Below, in pieces: positions 1-9,679 of a stretch of 64,000 bases of DNA. The translations under genes and the position numbers were made by a program. The first letter of the stretch is position 1. The number at the start of each line of letters is the position of its first letter. Origin of the DNA: Desmodesmus armatus (taxonomy: Eukaryota; Chlorophyta; Chlorophyceae; Sphaeropleales; Scenedesmaceae); the NCBI GenBank assembly GCA_007449985.2, contig VIIQ02000248.1, positions 1 through 64,000 of the forward strand. The letters are read 5' to 3'. The notes under the pieces are model-generated. The model had not been told where the DNA came from. It saw only the letters and a list, made by a program, of their open reading frames with translations, and searched no databases.

Positions 1-275
1 ATGTAAGCTTGGCCGTGATTTGCGCCACCATGCATGACCCATAACGCATGACAAGTGCGCCAGCAGCACCACCAATGGACATGTTATGTGAGCAGCTCGC
101 GTGATTGTTGAAGCTTGCATGCATGCCATGCGGGCTCGTCGTGCTGGAAAGCACCCAGTTCACCCACTCGAGCAGTTGCACTCTGCAGAGCTACCAGCAC
201 CCTGCCTTGTGACGTACCTTGGTACTAACAGTGGTCCTACTGTGTTGCCCTGCCTTCCCTCCCTTGCGCCTGCAG

Positions 276-427
276 AGTACACACCTGCTGAGCGTGCCCA
301 GGGCTTGCACAACAACTCCCTCAAGTTTGCCATGGAGTCCAAGAGTGAGCGTGGCTGGAGCTCAGCTGGCAGCAAGGACGTCAGCTCCCCGGTCAAGGGC
401 GTCCATGTGTCTACAGGAACCATCTAA
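276..427 (+). CDS. Last coding exon of an unidentified protein (5' part lies outside the window)
   Basis: An acceptor of the form cctgcag ends at 275 and is followed by an open frame that stops at TAA 425-427. The first two bases complete a split codon, so the preceding intron is in phase 2. The exon encodes about 50 residues beginning YTPAERAQGLHNNSLKFAM and ending in VKGVHVSTGTI. The composition is polar and soluble with no membrane segment. I do not recognise the family. The codons look normal for this genome, with G or C preferred in third positions. The upstream exons are not visible, and the first 275 bases are most likely intron. Confidence 0.5.
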
Positions 428-2309
428 GCACTAGGATGTTTTGGTCAAGTGCCTTGCTTGGTTAGTTGTGTGTGCGTGTTTGTGCCACCTCAGCGCCTGC
501 CTGACTGCAGAGGTTCCTGGTGTTGCTGCTGCTGCTGCCAGCACTTGTGTATGTGGTTTTGATGCTGCATGCGCATGCACGCAGCATATGACCCACCCCA
601 CATGGGCTGTTGCATGTGCTGTTGCCGTGTGGTGCTTGGCTTGCCCCGGTGTATGTTAGAACATGCACTGCGGTTGCAGCCACACGCTTGCACAAGCACT
701 CATTTTGCACGACGTGCTGTCATTGGTGTTGTGATGCTGTTCTGTGCTGGAGACAGCAGAGTGTTGTATGCAGCGTTTGCCGCCTGCTTTTGCTAACCAA
801 CACAGTACCAAGCGTGTGCCATGGTCAAGCGGAGCGCATCAGTTGTGATGGTCGTGTTACACATGCACTGTGGCAACAGTGCCAGCGGGCTGCTTTGCGG
901 GCATTTGTGTGTTGGCGGGGTGACATGGCAAGCCCTTCAAGGCATGCCCTCCTGCCGTGTAATCTCCAAACAGTATCAGGAAAGAGGTGCTGTTGCTTGT
1001 GAACTCAATCAATACCTGCCAGCCTTGCATGCAAGCAGCCACGGCAAGCTAGCCACACTGCTGCTGTTGTGCAAGGTTGGTAGGGAGAGAAGCAAAGGGT
1101 GTTGGGTGTTGGCCTGTCTGTTGGGGTATGTTGTCCTGCAGCATGGGCTGTGAGGGGTGCTGTTCTGAGTGTGTCTCGAGCAGTGTAGCTGCTGGACATT
1201 TGTGCCATGTGCTGTGTGAGGGGTGTCTCAAGAGACACAGTTGAATGTACACTATGTGCATATGCAGTGAGGGTGTGTGCAGAAGTCTACAAATGTGGCC
1301 GTGTAGTAACAGCACAGTCCAGCTCTTGGGTAGTGTGTGATATTGTTCCGTACAGTGCCAGTCTCATGCTTGCATGGTCATGGCTGCACCATCAGCAAAA
1401 GACGCCGGCTTGATCTATGCATGCTGGTACCTGCAGATTCTGTCGGTGATTTGTGCAGATTCTGTTGGGTTCTGTCGGCCATTGCTGCAAGGGGGTTTGT
1501 GCTGATCCCATGTTGTGGTTGTGTCACAAGGTGCAGCAACCACCACTCCTGCAGTTCTTGTCCTGCACAGCACTGCCCAGAGGATGTGTTGCTGTGTACA
1601 TCTCTTGTCACAGTATGCTGTTGTACTCTGCTGCTCATTATGGGAACGGTCCCAGCCTGGGAGTCCACTTCCAGTGCAGACACTGGTGCACTGACTGGCA
1701 AGTGGTGCTCTGCAGCAGGGAGGGTTGACATGTGTTTGTTACCATCTCAGCTTGATAGCAAGCTGTCTGCAGGATTCATGTGTGGTGCTTTGGCTTTCTT
1801 GCTGCTGCAGAGGCACTGCAGCCAGCTTGATCGGTGCCGGCAATGAATGGTTATGGTTCACTGCTCACCGTTGCTGTTGTGTATAGTTAGCATCGGGTAT
1901 GCCAACATGTTTGTACATGGCCATGGTGCATGCCTGTAATTCGGGCTACTGGCAATTGTTGCATCCATACCCAAAGCCAATGGCACAGTTTGACTGCTGT
2001 GCGAACACACGCATGTGCCGATCAGGTGTTTGCGCACTGCACAAACCCCGTCCAATGTAACCCTCAAATACAACTAAGCCTGCCCATTTTGAGCCAAGAA
2101 TGACACAGCCGGCCAGGCACCCACAGATGCCTTGAAAATGCTGAACATACGACCACCACTAATGCCACAATGGCATAGCAAGCCGCTGCCTTAGCAGCTG
2201 CAGCAATGGGACAACCCAGTTGCACAGGCTGTGCACATTGAGACATCCCTGATGTGAGATCAGCAATAGATTGCCATCAGCAAAGCAGCATGACTGTCTG
2301 CCTGTTGAA
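428..2309 (+). other. 3' untranslated region and spacer downstream of the 276-427 exon
   Basis: No convincing coding exon is seen here. The stretch is T- and G-rich on the plus strand, as chlorophyte 3' UTRs and spacers usually are. TGTAA polyadenylation-type motifs lie at 958-962 and 1935-1939, and either could end the transcript of the upstream gene. The short open frames in this region have Cys/Trp-rich translations typical of chance ORFs. Confidence 0.4.
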
Positions 2310-2405
2310 ATCCTGCATACAGATGCCATGCAGGTCACGAACCCCTTGAATGCTGCGCCCCCTGATACTGCAAAGGCTGCCTGCACCTTGCCTGTCACAA
2401 CTGCA
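2310..2405 (-). pseudogene. Decayed partial copy of the SAP-domain exon
   Basis: Read on the minus strand this stretch encodes a relic TGKVQAAFAVSGGAAFKG. It is closely similar to TAKVQAAFAASGGAALKG, which lies just before the SAP motif of the intact gene (about 2596-2680). After that the similarity breaks down and the SAP helix region is lost. The copy lies about 280 bp downstream of the functional exon, so it is a local tandem duplication that has decayed. Confidence 0.6.
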
Positions 2406-2472
2406 GACTTCAGGTATCAGGTGTGGTACTCTGCTGCTGACAGAGCCATGTAGGTTGTGCTGCCTAACCCCT

Positions 2473-5400
2473 TCAGCCTGCGGGTACTACAGGCCCAGGC
2501 TGGCCTCCACTCAGCAGTGCCAGCAGCCGCGCCTCAACATCAGCACGCTTTGTGGGGCCACCCTTCACGCCCCGCGCCCGCAGCACACACTGCATCTCAG
2601 GCACACTGACGCCCTTGAGTGCTGCACCCCCTGACGCTGCAAATGCTGCCTGTACCTTAGCAGTGACGACTGCAAGGTCCAGTTCTGAGGCCTTAGTGCG
2701 TTTGGCTTTCGCCTTCTCCTGCTGCTGCTGCTGTGACTGCTGCTGAGGCTCGGCCACCATGGGCTGGGAGCCACCAACTCCTGCTGCCACTGCTGCTGTG
2801 CCTGCTGCTGCAGCGACCTGCTCTCCTCCTGCTGCTGCTGCTGCAGGTGCAGCAGTAGCAGCAGCTGCTGCAGCTGGGCCCTTTGTTGCCTTCTTGGCAG
2901 CTTTAGGCTTGGCACCGGCAGCTGCTGAGCCAGCTGCTGCTGCTGCTGGCTTGGCTTTCTTAGCAGCAGGCGGCTTCGCACTAGCAGCACCACCAGCAGC
3001 AGCAGCAGGCCTCTTGCCTAATGAAGGCGCTGCTGGCTTACCTGTCATTGCAGGAGCAGCTACCACTGCAGCAGCTGCCGCACCCCCTGCTGCCGCACCC
3101 CCTGATGCTGCTGCTGCCTCAGGCTGCTGTGCCTTGGCTGCTTGCAGTGCTGCCAAAAGCCGCGCTCCTCCCCCTCCCCCTGCTGCCTTCGCCCCTGCTG
3201 CTCCTGCTGCTGCCTTTGCTGCTGCTGGAGGTTTGCTTGCAGCGCCAGGCTTTCTACTGACAAAGCGAGGTGCTGCTGGCACCCCTCCTGCACCACCTAC
3301 AGCAGCAGTACCTGCTGTGCGCACAGGTGCTACAGCCCCAGTGCTACTGCCACCCGGAGCCTTTAAGCTGCTGCTGCTGCCTGGTGCCCGAGCAGAAGCA
3401 AACAGGCCCCCAGGTGCTGTGACCTGCTGCTGCTGCTGCTGTTGCCGTTGGCCCTCTCGCTCTGCCAGGAACTGCTTCAAGCCCTTCCACCTGTCCTTAT
3501 CAATGATGCTGCTGCTGTTGCCACCACCAGTACCGCCACCCCCATGTCTGCTGCTGCCGGGTTGCTGGGCTGCTGCATCTGCATCCCACAGCCCCTCAGC
3601 CTCTACAAGCCCCATCAGCTGGGCTTCTGCTGCTGTCAACTGGCGCTGCTGCTGCTGCTGCTGTGCCTGGGGCTGCTTGGTGGCCTGTGATTGCAGGGCT
3701 AGGACGTCTGCTGCTGAGGTCCATTGCGTCTGGAGGCTGTAGGCTTTCGGCTGTACTACTGCTGCTGCTGCTGCTGTGGTGCCCTCCGGCTTGGTAGGTT
3801 GGGTGAGCTGAAGGTTTGCTTGACTTGACCCTGTAGTTGCAACCGTTCAGGAGTAGCGATAGCAGCAGCAGCAGCGGCATGAGCAGAAGGGCAGAAGGAG
3901 CTTGCACACATGGCCATGTGGCAGGGCACAGGATCAGTGAGGATGGCATGACAACGTTCCATCTCGCTGGTGTGCATTGTGCAGCTGCAGCCTAGGCTGG
4001 GCATGGGGGTGGGGGGGGGGGGGGGAGGTGCAGTTGCGCATGCGTAGGAAGAGCTCCCAGGTGTGTTTGGCGTCACATGGCTGTCATAAGGAAAGAGGTT
4101 TCATCGCATACAGGACGGCAGTCCCACACATCACAAGCCAAGAGCCCCATGGCTCTGAGGATCAGTGTGACTGGCTTGGCAACCATTTCCTTGCATGGTG
4201 GCAGCAACAGAGCCGCTTCTACACTCAGGGCAGGGGCCAGTCCGCTACTGGCATTGCTGTTCCTTCAAGGAAGGCTGTAGCACAGCCACACCCTTTGAAC
4301 ACTGCACAGGAGCTAACAAACCTCGAGCAAGCTTGCCACCCACCTGCATGTGTGTTGCTGTCATCCCGCAGCTGTACAGACAGCTTGTTGCCCCAGAAGC
4401 TGTAGCCAGCTGCACCTGCCTGCAAGTCTGACACAAGCTGTGACACTGCAGCTGTGTGGGTGCTGCCGCCCGGCTGACTCCCAGGCAGGGTAGACAGCCC
4501 GAGGTTGGTCAGCACACAGCAGCTGGGGACCTGCCACACCAACCAGCAGCAGCGGATACATCTCAGCACAGGCGACAAGCACACAAACTATGCATGTGCG
4601 GGTGATGTATGTGTGCCGCCAGGCTGACTCCCAGGCAGGGTAGACAGCCCCAGATTGGTAAGCACACAGCAGCTGGGGACCTGTTATACCGACCAGCAGC
4701 AGCAGCAGCATGAATCAAGTGACGAGCAAAGAAGCGCCGCTTTGCAGGTAGTTGCCACCTCCCGCCCACCTGCATCTGTGCTGCTTCTGCCTCCGGGTGT
4801 GTGGCAACACCCACCAGGAACAGGAAGGATGGGGGCAGCAGCAGGCCATAGCAGCCAAGCCAGTACTGACTCATGTGTTCCAGTTGCGACTGGTCTGTAG
4901 GTGCTGCTGCTAGCCCCTTGATGAACACCAGCCTGGCACATAAACGGCAGCAGCGGCAGCAGCAGCAGCATCAGGGCAGCACATATGCAACTCCAAGTGA
5001 CTGGTGTCTGGTGCGTTCGAACGAATTCGCCACACGGATGGCATGTATACAGGGTGGTGGGCGCCAGCCAGCCAGTCATGGAGTGCGCAAACGCCTGTGC
5101 CGGCCGCTCGCAGGCAGCATGATGCATTCATGCATACTGCGCCTACACCCTGCTAGCCACCTTAGCCGGATTGCGATCCATGTCAGTGACACCACAGTGT
5201 GCTGCCCACCTTTCATCAGGCAGCAGCTTGACTGCCCTGCCCTCCAGCTGCCTGGCTGCTGCTGCTAGCTTGCCAGGGTCTGCCAGCAGTTCAGCGTCAG
5301 TGTCGTGTGGAGTCAAGGGAGCCTTCAAGGACTTGACATCCTGCTGCAGGGCTTGTGTAGGGGAGAACAGCTGAACTTCAGACTGCCTGCATGACAGGGA

Positions 5401-6617
5401 CGATTTGGCACAGCCTGTGTCGCTTAGTAAGCCAGCCGGCAGCGGCTGATCAGCCTGCTCTCAAGATGTTGCTGGCCTGCAAATCTTGCTTTCCTGCAGT
5501 CTTGGGGCAGAGGCATATGGCACATACTTGGTAGGTGTCTGGCATGGAAGCTCCTGCCGCAGAACAGTGTAGAGCCATCCCTGTATGAAAGTACCTATCT
5601 TGCGCAGCACAAGAAATCGTCGTGCTGCAAGCATACCCATCTGCTGTACCATTGGGCAGAAATGCAGGCAGCAGCACTACCCGCAAACACCTGAGCTATT
5701 TCGGCTCAAGCACCCACCTGCTGCATGCACCATCAGCAGCAGCCCTTTGCAAGCTGCATCGTGCTTCACCTCCAGCTCTACAAATGGTGCTGTGCTGACC
5801 TGTCCTGGTGCTGCTGCCAACAGGTTGCACCGCAGGAGCTTCCGTCTGCTGAGACACATCCACCCTTGTGCTGATGCTGTCATGTCCATGGGGTCTGTGC
5901 TGCTGCTGCCGGTGGTGCTGTTGGTTGCTGGTGTTCCGCTGCTGCAGCCTGTGAGGGATTTGATGACTGCTGTTTGGAGAGACTCCTCAAGGTCCCATGC
6001 TGCAACTGGCTTCTGGCTCAGGCAGGCTTTGGCGGGGGCCATGCTGTAGCCAACTGTGGCCTGGTGTGGAATCAGGCTCTTGTACACCTTGGCTACTACG
6101 GCCTGCGCATAACATGCATGGAACACGACAGCAGTGTTTGGCAGACCCTTAACCAGAAGGCTTTGTGGGCACTACTGTTGCTGTTGGAACCAGAGCTAAA
6201 CGTCTATGTGTATCAGGATCTTGTGATGTATTATCAAACTGACCCATGCTGTGCTGAGCGGACACCCACCTTGCTGCACAGCAGCTGTAGGGACCTGTCC
6301 TGCAGTAGCTCCAGCACAGATGCCACCCTGGCATCATCTGCCTGCTGTTCGATGCCTCTGATCACTTGGTGAAGCTTCCCGATGACACGTACTGCGTTGT
6401 CTGCCTGTCTGCATGCTGCCTCTTCGTCGCCATCATCGTCATCAACAGACAAAGCAGAAGCAGCTGCTGCTGGCACATCAATCCTCAGCCGGACAAGCGA
6501 TGCAGACTCGGTCAGGGAGTGGGATCCAGTGCCGACTAAAAACGTCAAGGGCGTTGCCGGTCCTGGCGAGGGTCTGGTGGTCTGGGATGCATCTCTTGCT
6601 TGGCGCCAAAAAGCCAT
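2473..6617 (-). CDS. Uncharacterised multi-exon protein with a C-terminal SAP domain
   Basis: Proposed minus-strand exons are 6617-6270 (ATG at 6617, MAFWRQARDASQ), 6171-5718, about 5648-5528, 5386-5210, 4522-4344 and 3830-2473. Most junctions agree in phase; the join between the second and third exons does not, so an exon edge there is wrong. The last exon encodes a long Ala/Gln/Lys-rich linker with Lys-rich AKKAKP/PKAAKKATK segments, probably nuclear. It ends in a SAP-like helix-turn-helix (VSVPEMQCVLRARGVKGG, then RADVEARLLALL), a DNA/RNA-binding motif of chromatin and repair proteins. The N-terminal half (for example AARRFLVLRKIGTFIQGW) is folded-looking, but I do not recognise it. Function is inferred only as a nuclear nucleic-acid-associated protein. 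Confidence 0.55.
4468..4703 (-). repeat. Direct duplication of about 85 bp covering an exon start
   Basis: 4468-4552 and 4618-4703 are about 90% identical, sharing ctgactcccaggcagggtag and cacacagcagctggggacct. The first copy holds the 5' end and acceptor of the exon at 4522-4344; the second lies in the upstream intron. The second copy keeps an acceptor-like sequence and could act as a decoy or alternative splice site. Confidence 0.8.
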
Positions 6618-6893
6618 GGATTGCAAAATCAGTTGACTTGGGGAGTTTCCTCTTCAACGCACTCTGTGTCCTACATAGCTGAAAATAGACACAAGCTTGC
6701 AAGGATGCTTGTTAGTGTTACATTTCGACGCACACGCACGGCGGTTGCGTTTGAAAAGGAGTGAGGCACAGGTGAAAGTGAGGCAAAAGAAATGAAAACG
6801 GGGCTCCCGTTCCGTCCGCAACCCGTCGAAGGAAGGGGGTGAGGCAGGCCGGTTTGTCACGATCGCAGGTACAGTGCAAACCAATCTTTTTGT

Positions 6894-7800
6894 TGCACTG
6901 CACAATATCAATCCAGGGGGGCTCCGCCCCCCTTGCCCCCCGTTATCTTTTCCTGTGTTGGTGCACTGCAATGAATGCAGCCAGTTGCTATGAAGCAGGG
7001 GGGCTGGCCCCCCTTGCCCCCCACCAACAGCCTTTCAGGTCCAGACTGTGCCATGTGCAAGGCTGACAGCAGCAGCACAGCAGTATTAGCAGAGGCCCAG
7101 GGGGGCAGTCTGTCCCCCTGCCTTGCAAGCTCAGGTGTCGGTGCAACCAATGGCTTCACTCGTGTCAAGGGCGGGGGCCCAGTGGGGCAGTCAGCCCCCC
7201 TGCCTTGTGTGCAACAGACACATCAGCAGCAACACAGCAGTGCTGGTGGCGGGAGGGCCAAGGGCAGTCAGCCCCCCTGCCTTCCAGGTCCAATTGTTGC
7301 TGCAAGCATTGGCTTTGTTTGTATTGAGGGCGGGGGCCCAGGGGGGCAGTCAGCCCCCTGCCTGGTGTGCAAGAGACACAGCAGCAGCAGTAGCAGCAGT
7401 GCTAGTGGCGGGGGTCCAGGGGGGCAGTCAGCCCCCCTGCCGTGTGTGCAACAGACAGCAGCAGCACAGCAGCAGTACTGGTGGCGGGGGGCCCAGGGGG
7501 GCAGTCAGCCCCCTGCCTGGTGTGCAAGAGACACAGCAGCAGCAGTAGCAGCAGTGCTAGTGGCGGGGTCCAGGGGGGCAGTCAGCCCCCCTGCCGTGTG
7601 TGCAACAGACAGCAGCAGCACAGCAGCAGTACTGGTGGCGGGGGGCCCAGGGGGGCAGTCAGCCCCCATGCCTTCAGGCTGGTGTTCTGCTGCAATCACA
7701 GACTGAATTGTGTTGTTGTCGATGTTTACAACAGCAGCAGCAGCACAGCAGTACTGGTGGCGGGGGTCCAGGGGGGCAGTCAGCCCCCCTGCCTTGCAGG
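6894..7800. repeat. Field of GC-rich palindromes (GGGGGGC/GCCCCCC arms) within a minisatellite
   Basis: The hairpin unit GGGGGGC-loop-GCCCCCC recurs. Loop TCC is at 6916-6932 and loop TG at 6998-7013. A series with loop AGTCA lies near 7172, 7338, 7417, 7494, 7572, 7648 and 7768. The AGTCA units sit in a longer minisatellite of roughly 75-120 bp, together with CAGCAGCAG tracts and gtgtgcaacagaca/gtgtgcaagagaca blocks. All frames give Gly/Gln/Pro low-complexity translations, so I do not call a gene. A 9-bp direct repeat TGCACTGCA brackets the first hairpin (6894-6902 and 6962-6970). Confidence 0.8.
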
Positions 7801-8073
7801 GTGCTGTTCTGCTGCAACCACAGACAGAATTGTTGTCGTTGTCGATGTTGTTGGCGACAGCTCAGGCGCCTGCCATCTTTACGTGGTAGTTTGATATCGA
7901 CTCGAGGCTGCAACCTTGCATGCATCCAGCCTGCCCATAGTGCTGATCGCAATTCCTCCTCAACAATTACTACGTTCACTCTATGGACGTACAGTAACAA
8001 GCACGTGCTGCATACGCGATAGCTGTTGGTCACACCATTTCGAACACCTTTTCGAATTCGTATCTGCAACGGC

Positions 8074-8125
8074 ATTACTCAAATATTACTCAAATATTAC
8101 TCAAATATTACTCAAATATTACTCA
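8074..8125. repeat. 11-bp AT-rich tandem repeat (attactcaaat)
   Basis: About 4.5 copies of attactcaaat sit in otherwise GC-richer DNA. No gene is seen on either side between 7.8 and 9.68 kb. Confidence 0.85.
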
Positions 8126-8129
8126 TTTT

Positions 8130-9679
8130 GTCACTCTTTTGCTCGGGCCACAGGCTCTCCGAAGGATTCTCCTTCTCCGAGGACAACCCTTCACCAAGGC
8201 ACAGTGTCTCGTCAATCATCCCGATATCACCTGCAATCAGTTGATTTCTAAAGCTCAATTCGCTTCAATCTGACCCTTCCCTACCCTTTGAGAGACAGAA
8301 TCGACCCAGAGGGATGTGCCCAGTCTGCTTGTGCACCTTGGAATTAGGTGATACTCAAGTGACATGGCCGATATGCGTCACCTCTGCTTCTGCTGCCAGC
8401 TGCGTTGTCACAGCCCCGCTGTCACATGTGCCAGCCTGAGGGTGTGTTGAGCTGGCTGACTGTAAGAGCTGTGTGGTGCATCCAGTGCAGCACATGCATC
8501 CTTCATGAGGCACGATGTGCTCTGCTCTGTAGTGACTTACTACCCAGGCGCCAACAGCGTGTGGGCTGTTTCGAGGGCGGGCATCTTCTGTAGCACCAGC
8601 AGCATACGGTATGGCCTGCGGCAGCAGTGGGTGCAGCAGACAGATGTGCTCGTGATGCTACTGCCGCTGTGGCTGTGCTGCCACAAGCAGCATGGTGACT
8701 TTGTGTGGAGCTTCTGATGAGCAGGTTGGTATTGCGTTCTGCTGTGCGTGTGCTGCTTAGGGGACATGCCCTGCAGCTGAGGAGAGGGGGGGGTCATGGG
8801 GCAAGGAGCAGAAGTGGGGTGTTTGTGGTGGCAGCGGTGCCGTTGAGGGGGGCAGCAGTGTGCTTCAGGAGTGTTGTTTTGGGGTGGCAGCAGTGCAGTA
8901 GATCAGGGGCAGCAGTGCTGTCCCTCAGGGCAGCCCACATGGGCTGATGCATGCATGCATCAAATGGGCAGCACAGGTGAAGCAGCAGCGCTGCAATGCC
9001 AGTTGGGCTAGCTCGTTTAGGAGGGGGGGGGGGGGGGGGGTTGGCTGGTAGTTTGCTTGATGTGCCTGGCACAACAAACAACACAAGGTGGTTTATGGTA
9101 GACTGCTGCAGGGTGGGGCGTCGCTTTTGCATGTCTTGCAAGACAATTGTGCTGATCAGCACTTTTGGGGCACTCAGCCAGCAGACGCATAAACATATAT
9201 GAATGGTTATGCGTCTGCTGGCTGAGTGCCCCGAAACGCTGCAACAGTTTCATCTGTCTTTCTTAATGTCATTCAGGTGTGCTCGGATGGTCAGCAGACC
9301 TCCGTGGCTCGTGCTGAATGCAGTGCGGAGCAGATCAAGTTGGCCGGGCACTCAGTGAATGCAGTGCGCCTGAGGACAACTTTGCGTTGTTCTACGCATA
9401 TCGCAGCTTTTTGTGTCAAGCAGTAAGCAACTTTCCAGCAGTCGTGCTAAGCATGGTTCTTAACTTCGCTCTGGCGCCGCAAACGAGCCTGGCCCACTGG
9501 GCCTGGTCCTGAGCACTCATACATACACGTTGATACACTCGAGCTACAACCACATAGTTAAGTTTTCAAGCTGAATATACATCACACAGTGAATCATCCG
9601 ACGCCGTTGCCTGTGGAACCGTCAAGCTCGAGCTTGAAGCTTCAAGCTCGAGCTCGTTGGCAGTGGTTGTGGTTGTGCT
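8130..9679. other. Gene-free stretch upstream of the 9680 gene
   Basis: No supported exon was found. It contains a run of 18 G at 9023-9040 and a perfect hairpin at 9167-9232. The last few hundred bases should hold the promoter of the 9680 gene, but no clear TATA motif stands out. The block ctcgagcttgaagcttcaagctcgagctcg near 9630-9658 is itself a near-palindrome just before the start codon. Confidence 0.45.
9167..9232. repeat. Perfect 26-bp inverted repeat with a 14-nt loop
   Basis: The arm ggggcactcagccagcagac... at 9167-9192 is exactly reverse-complementary to 9207-9232, and the loop 9193-9206 is AT-rich. It could be a fold-back element, a short-hairpin RNA precursor or a cruciform. It lies about 450 bp upstream of the next start codon. 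Confidence 0.9.

Noticed and set aside
2759..3742. A 327-codon Ala/Pro-rich plus-strand frame
   Set aside because: It is the antisense of the SAP-domain exon; GCA/GCT-rich DNA stays open on both strands.
6975..7894. Gly/Gln/Ser-rich frames in the GC-palindrome field as a possible gene
   Set aside because: Frames change across the field, no start or splice logic, and the text is explained by the repeat.
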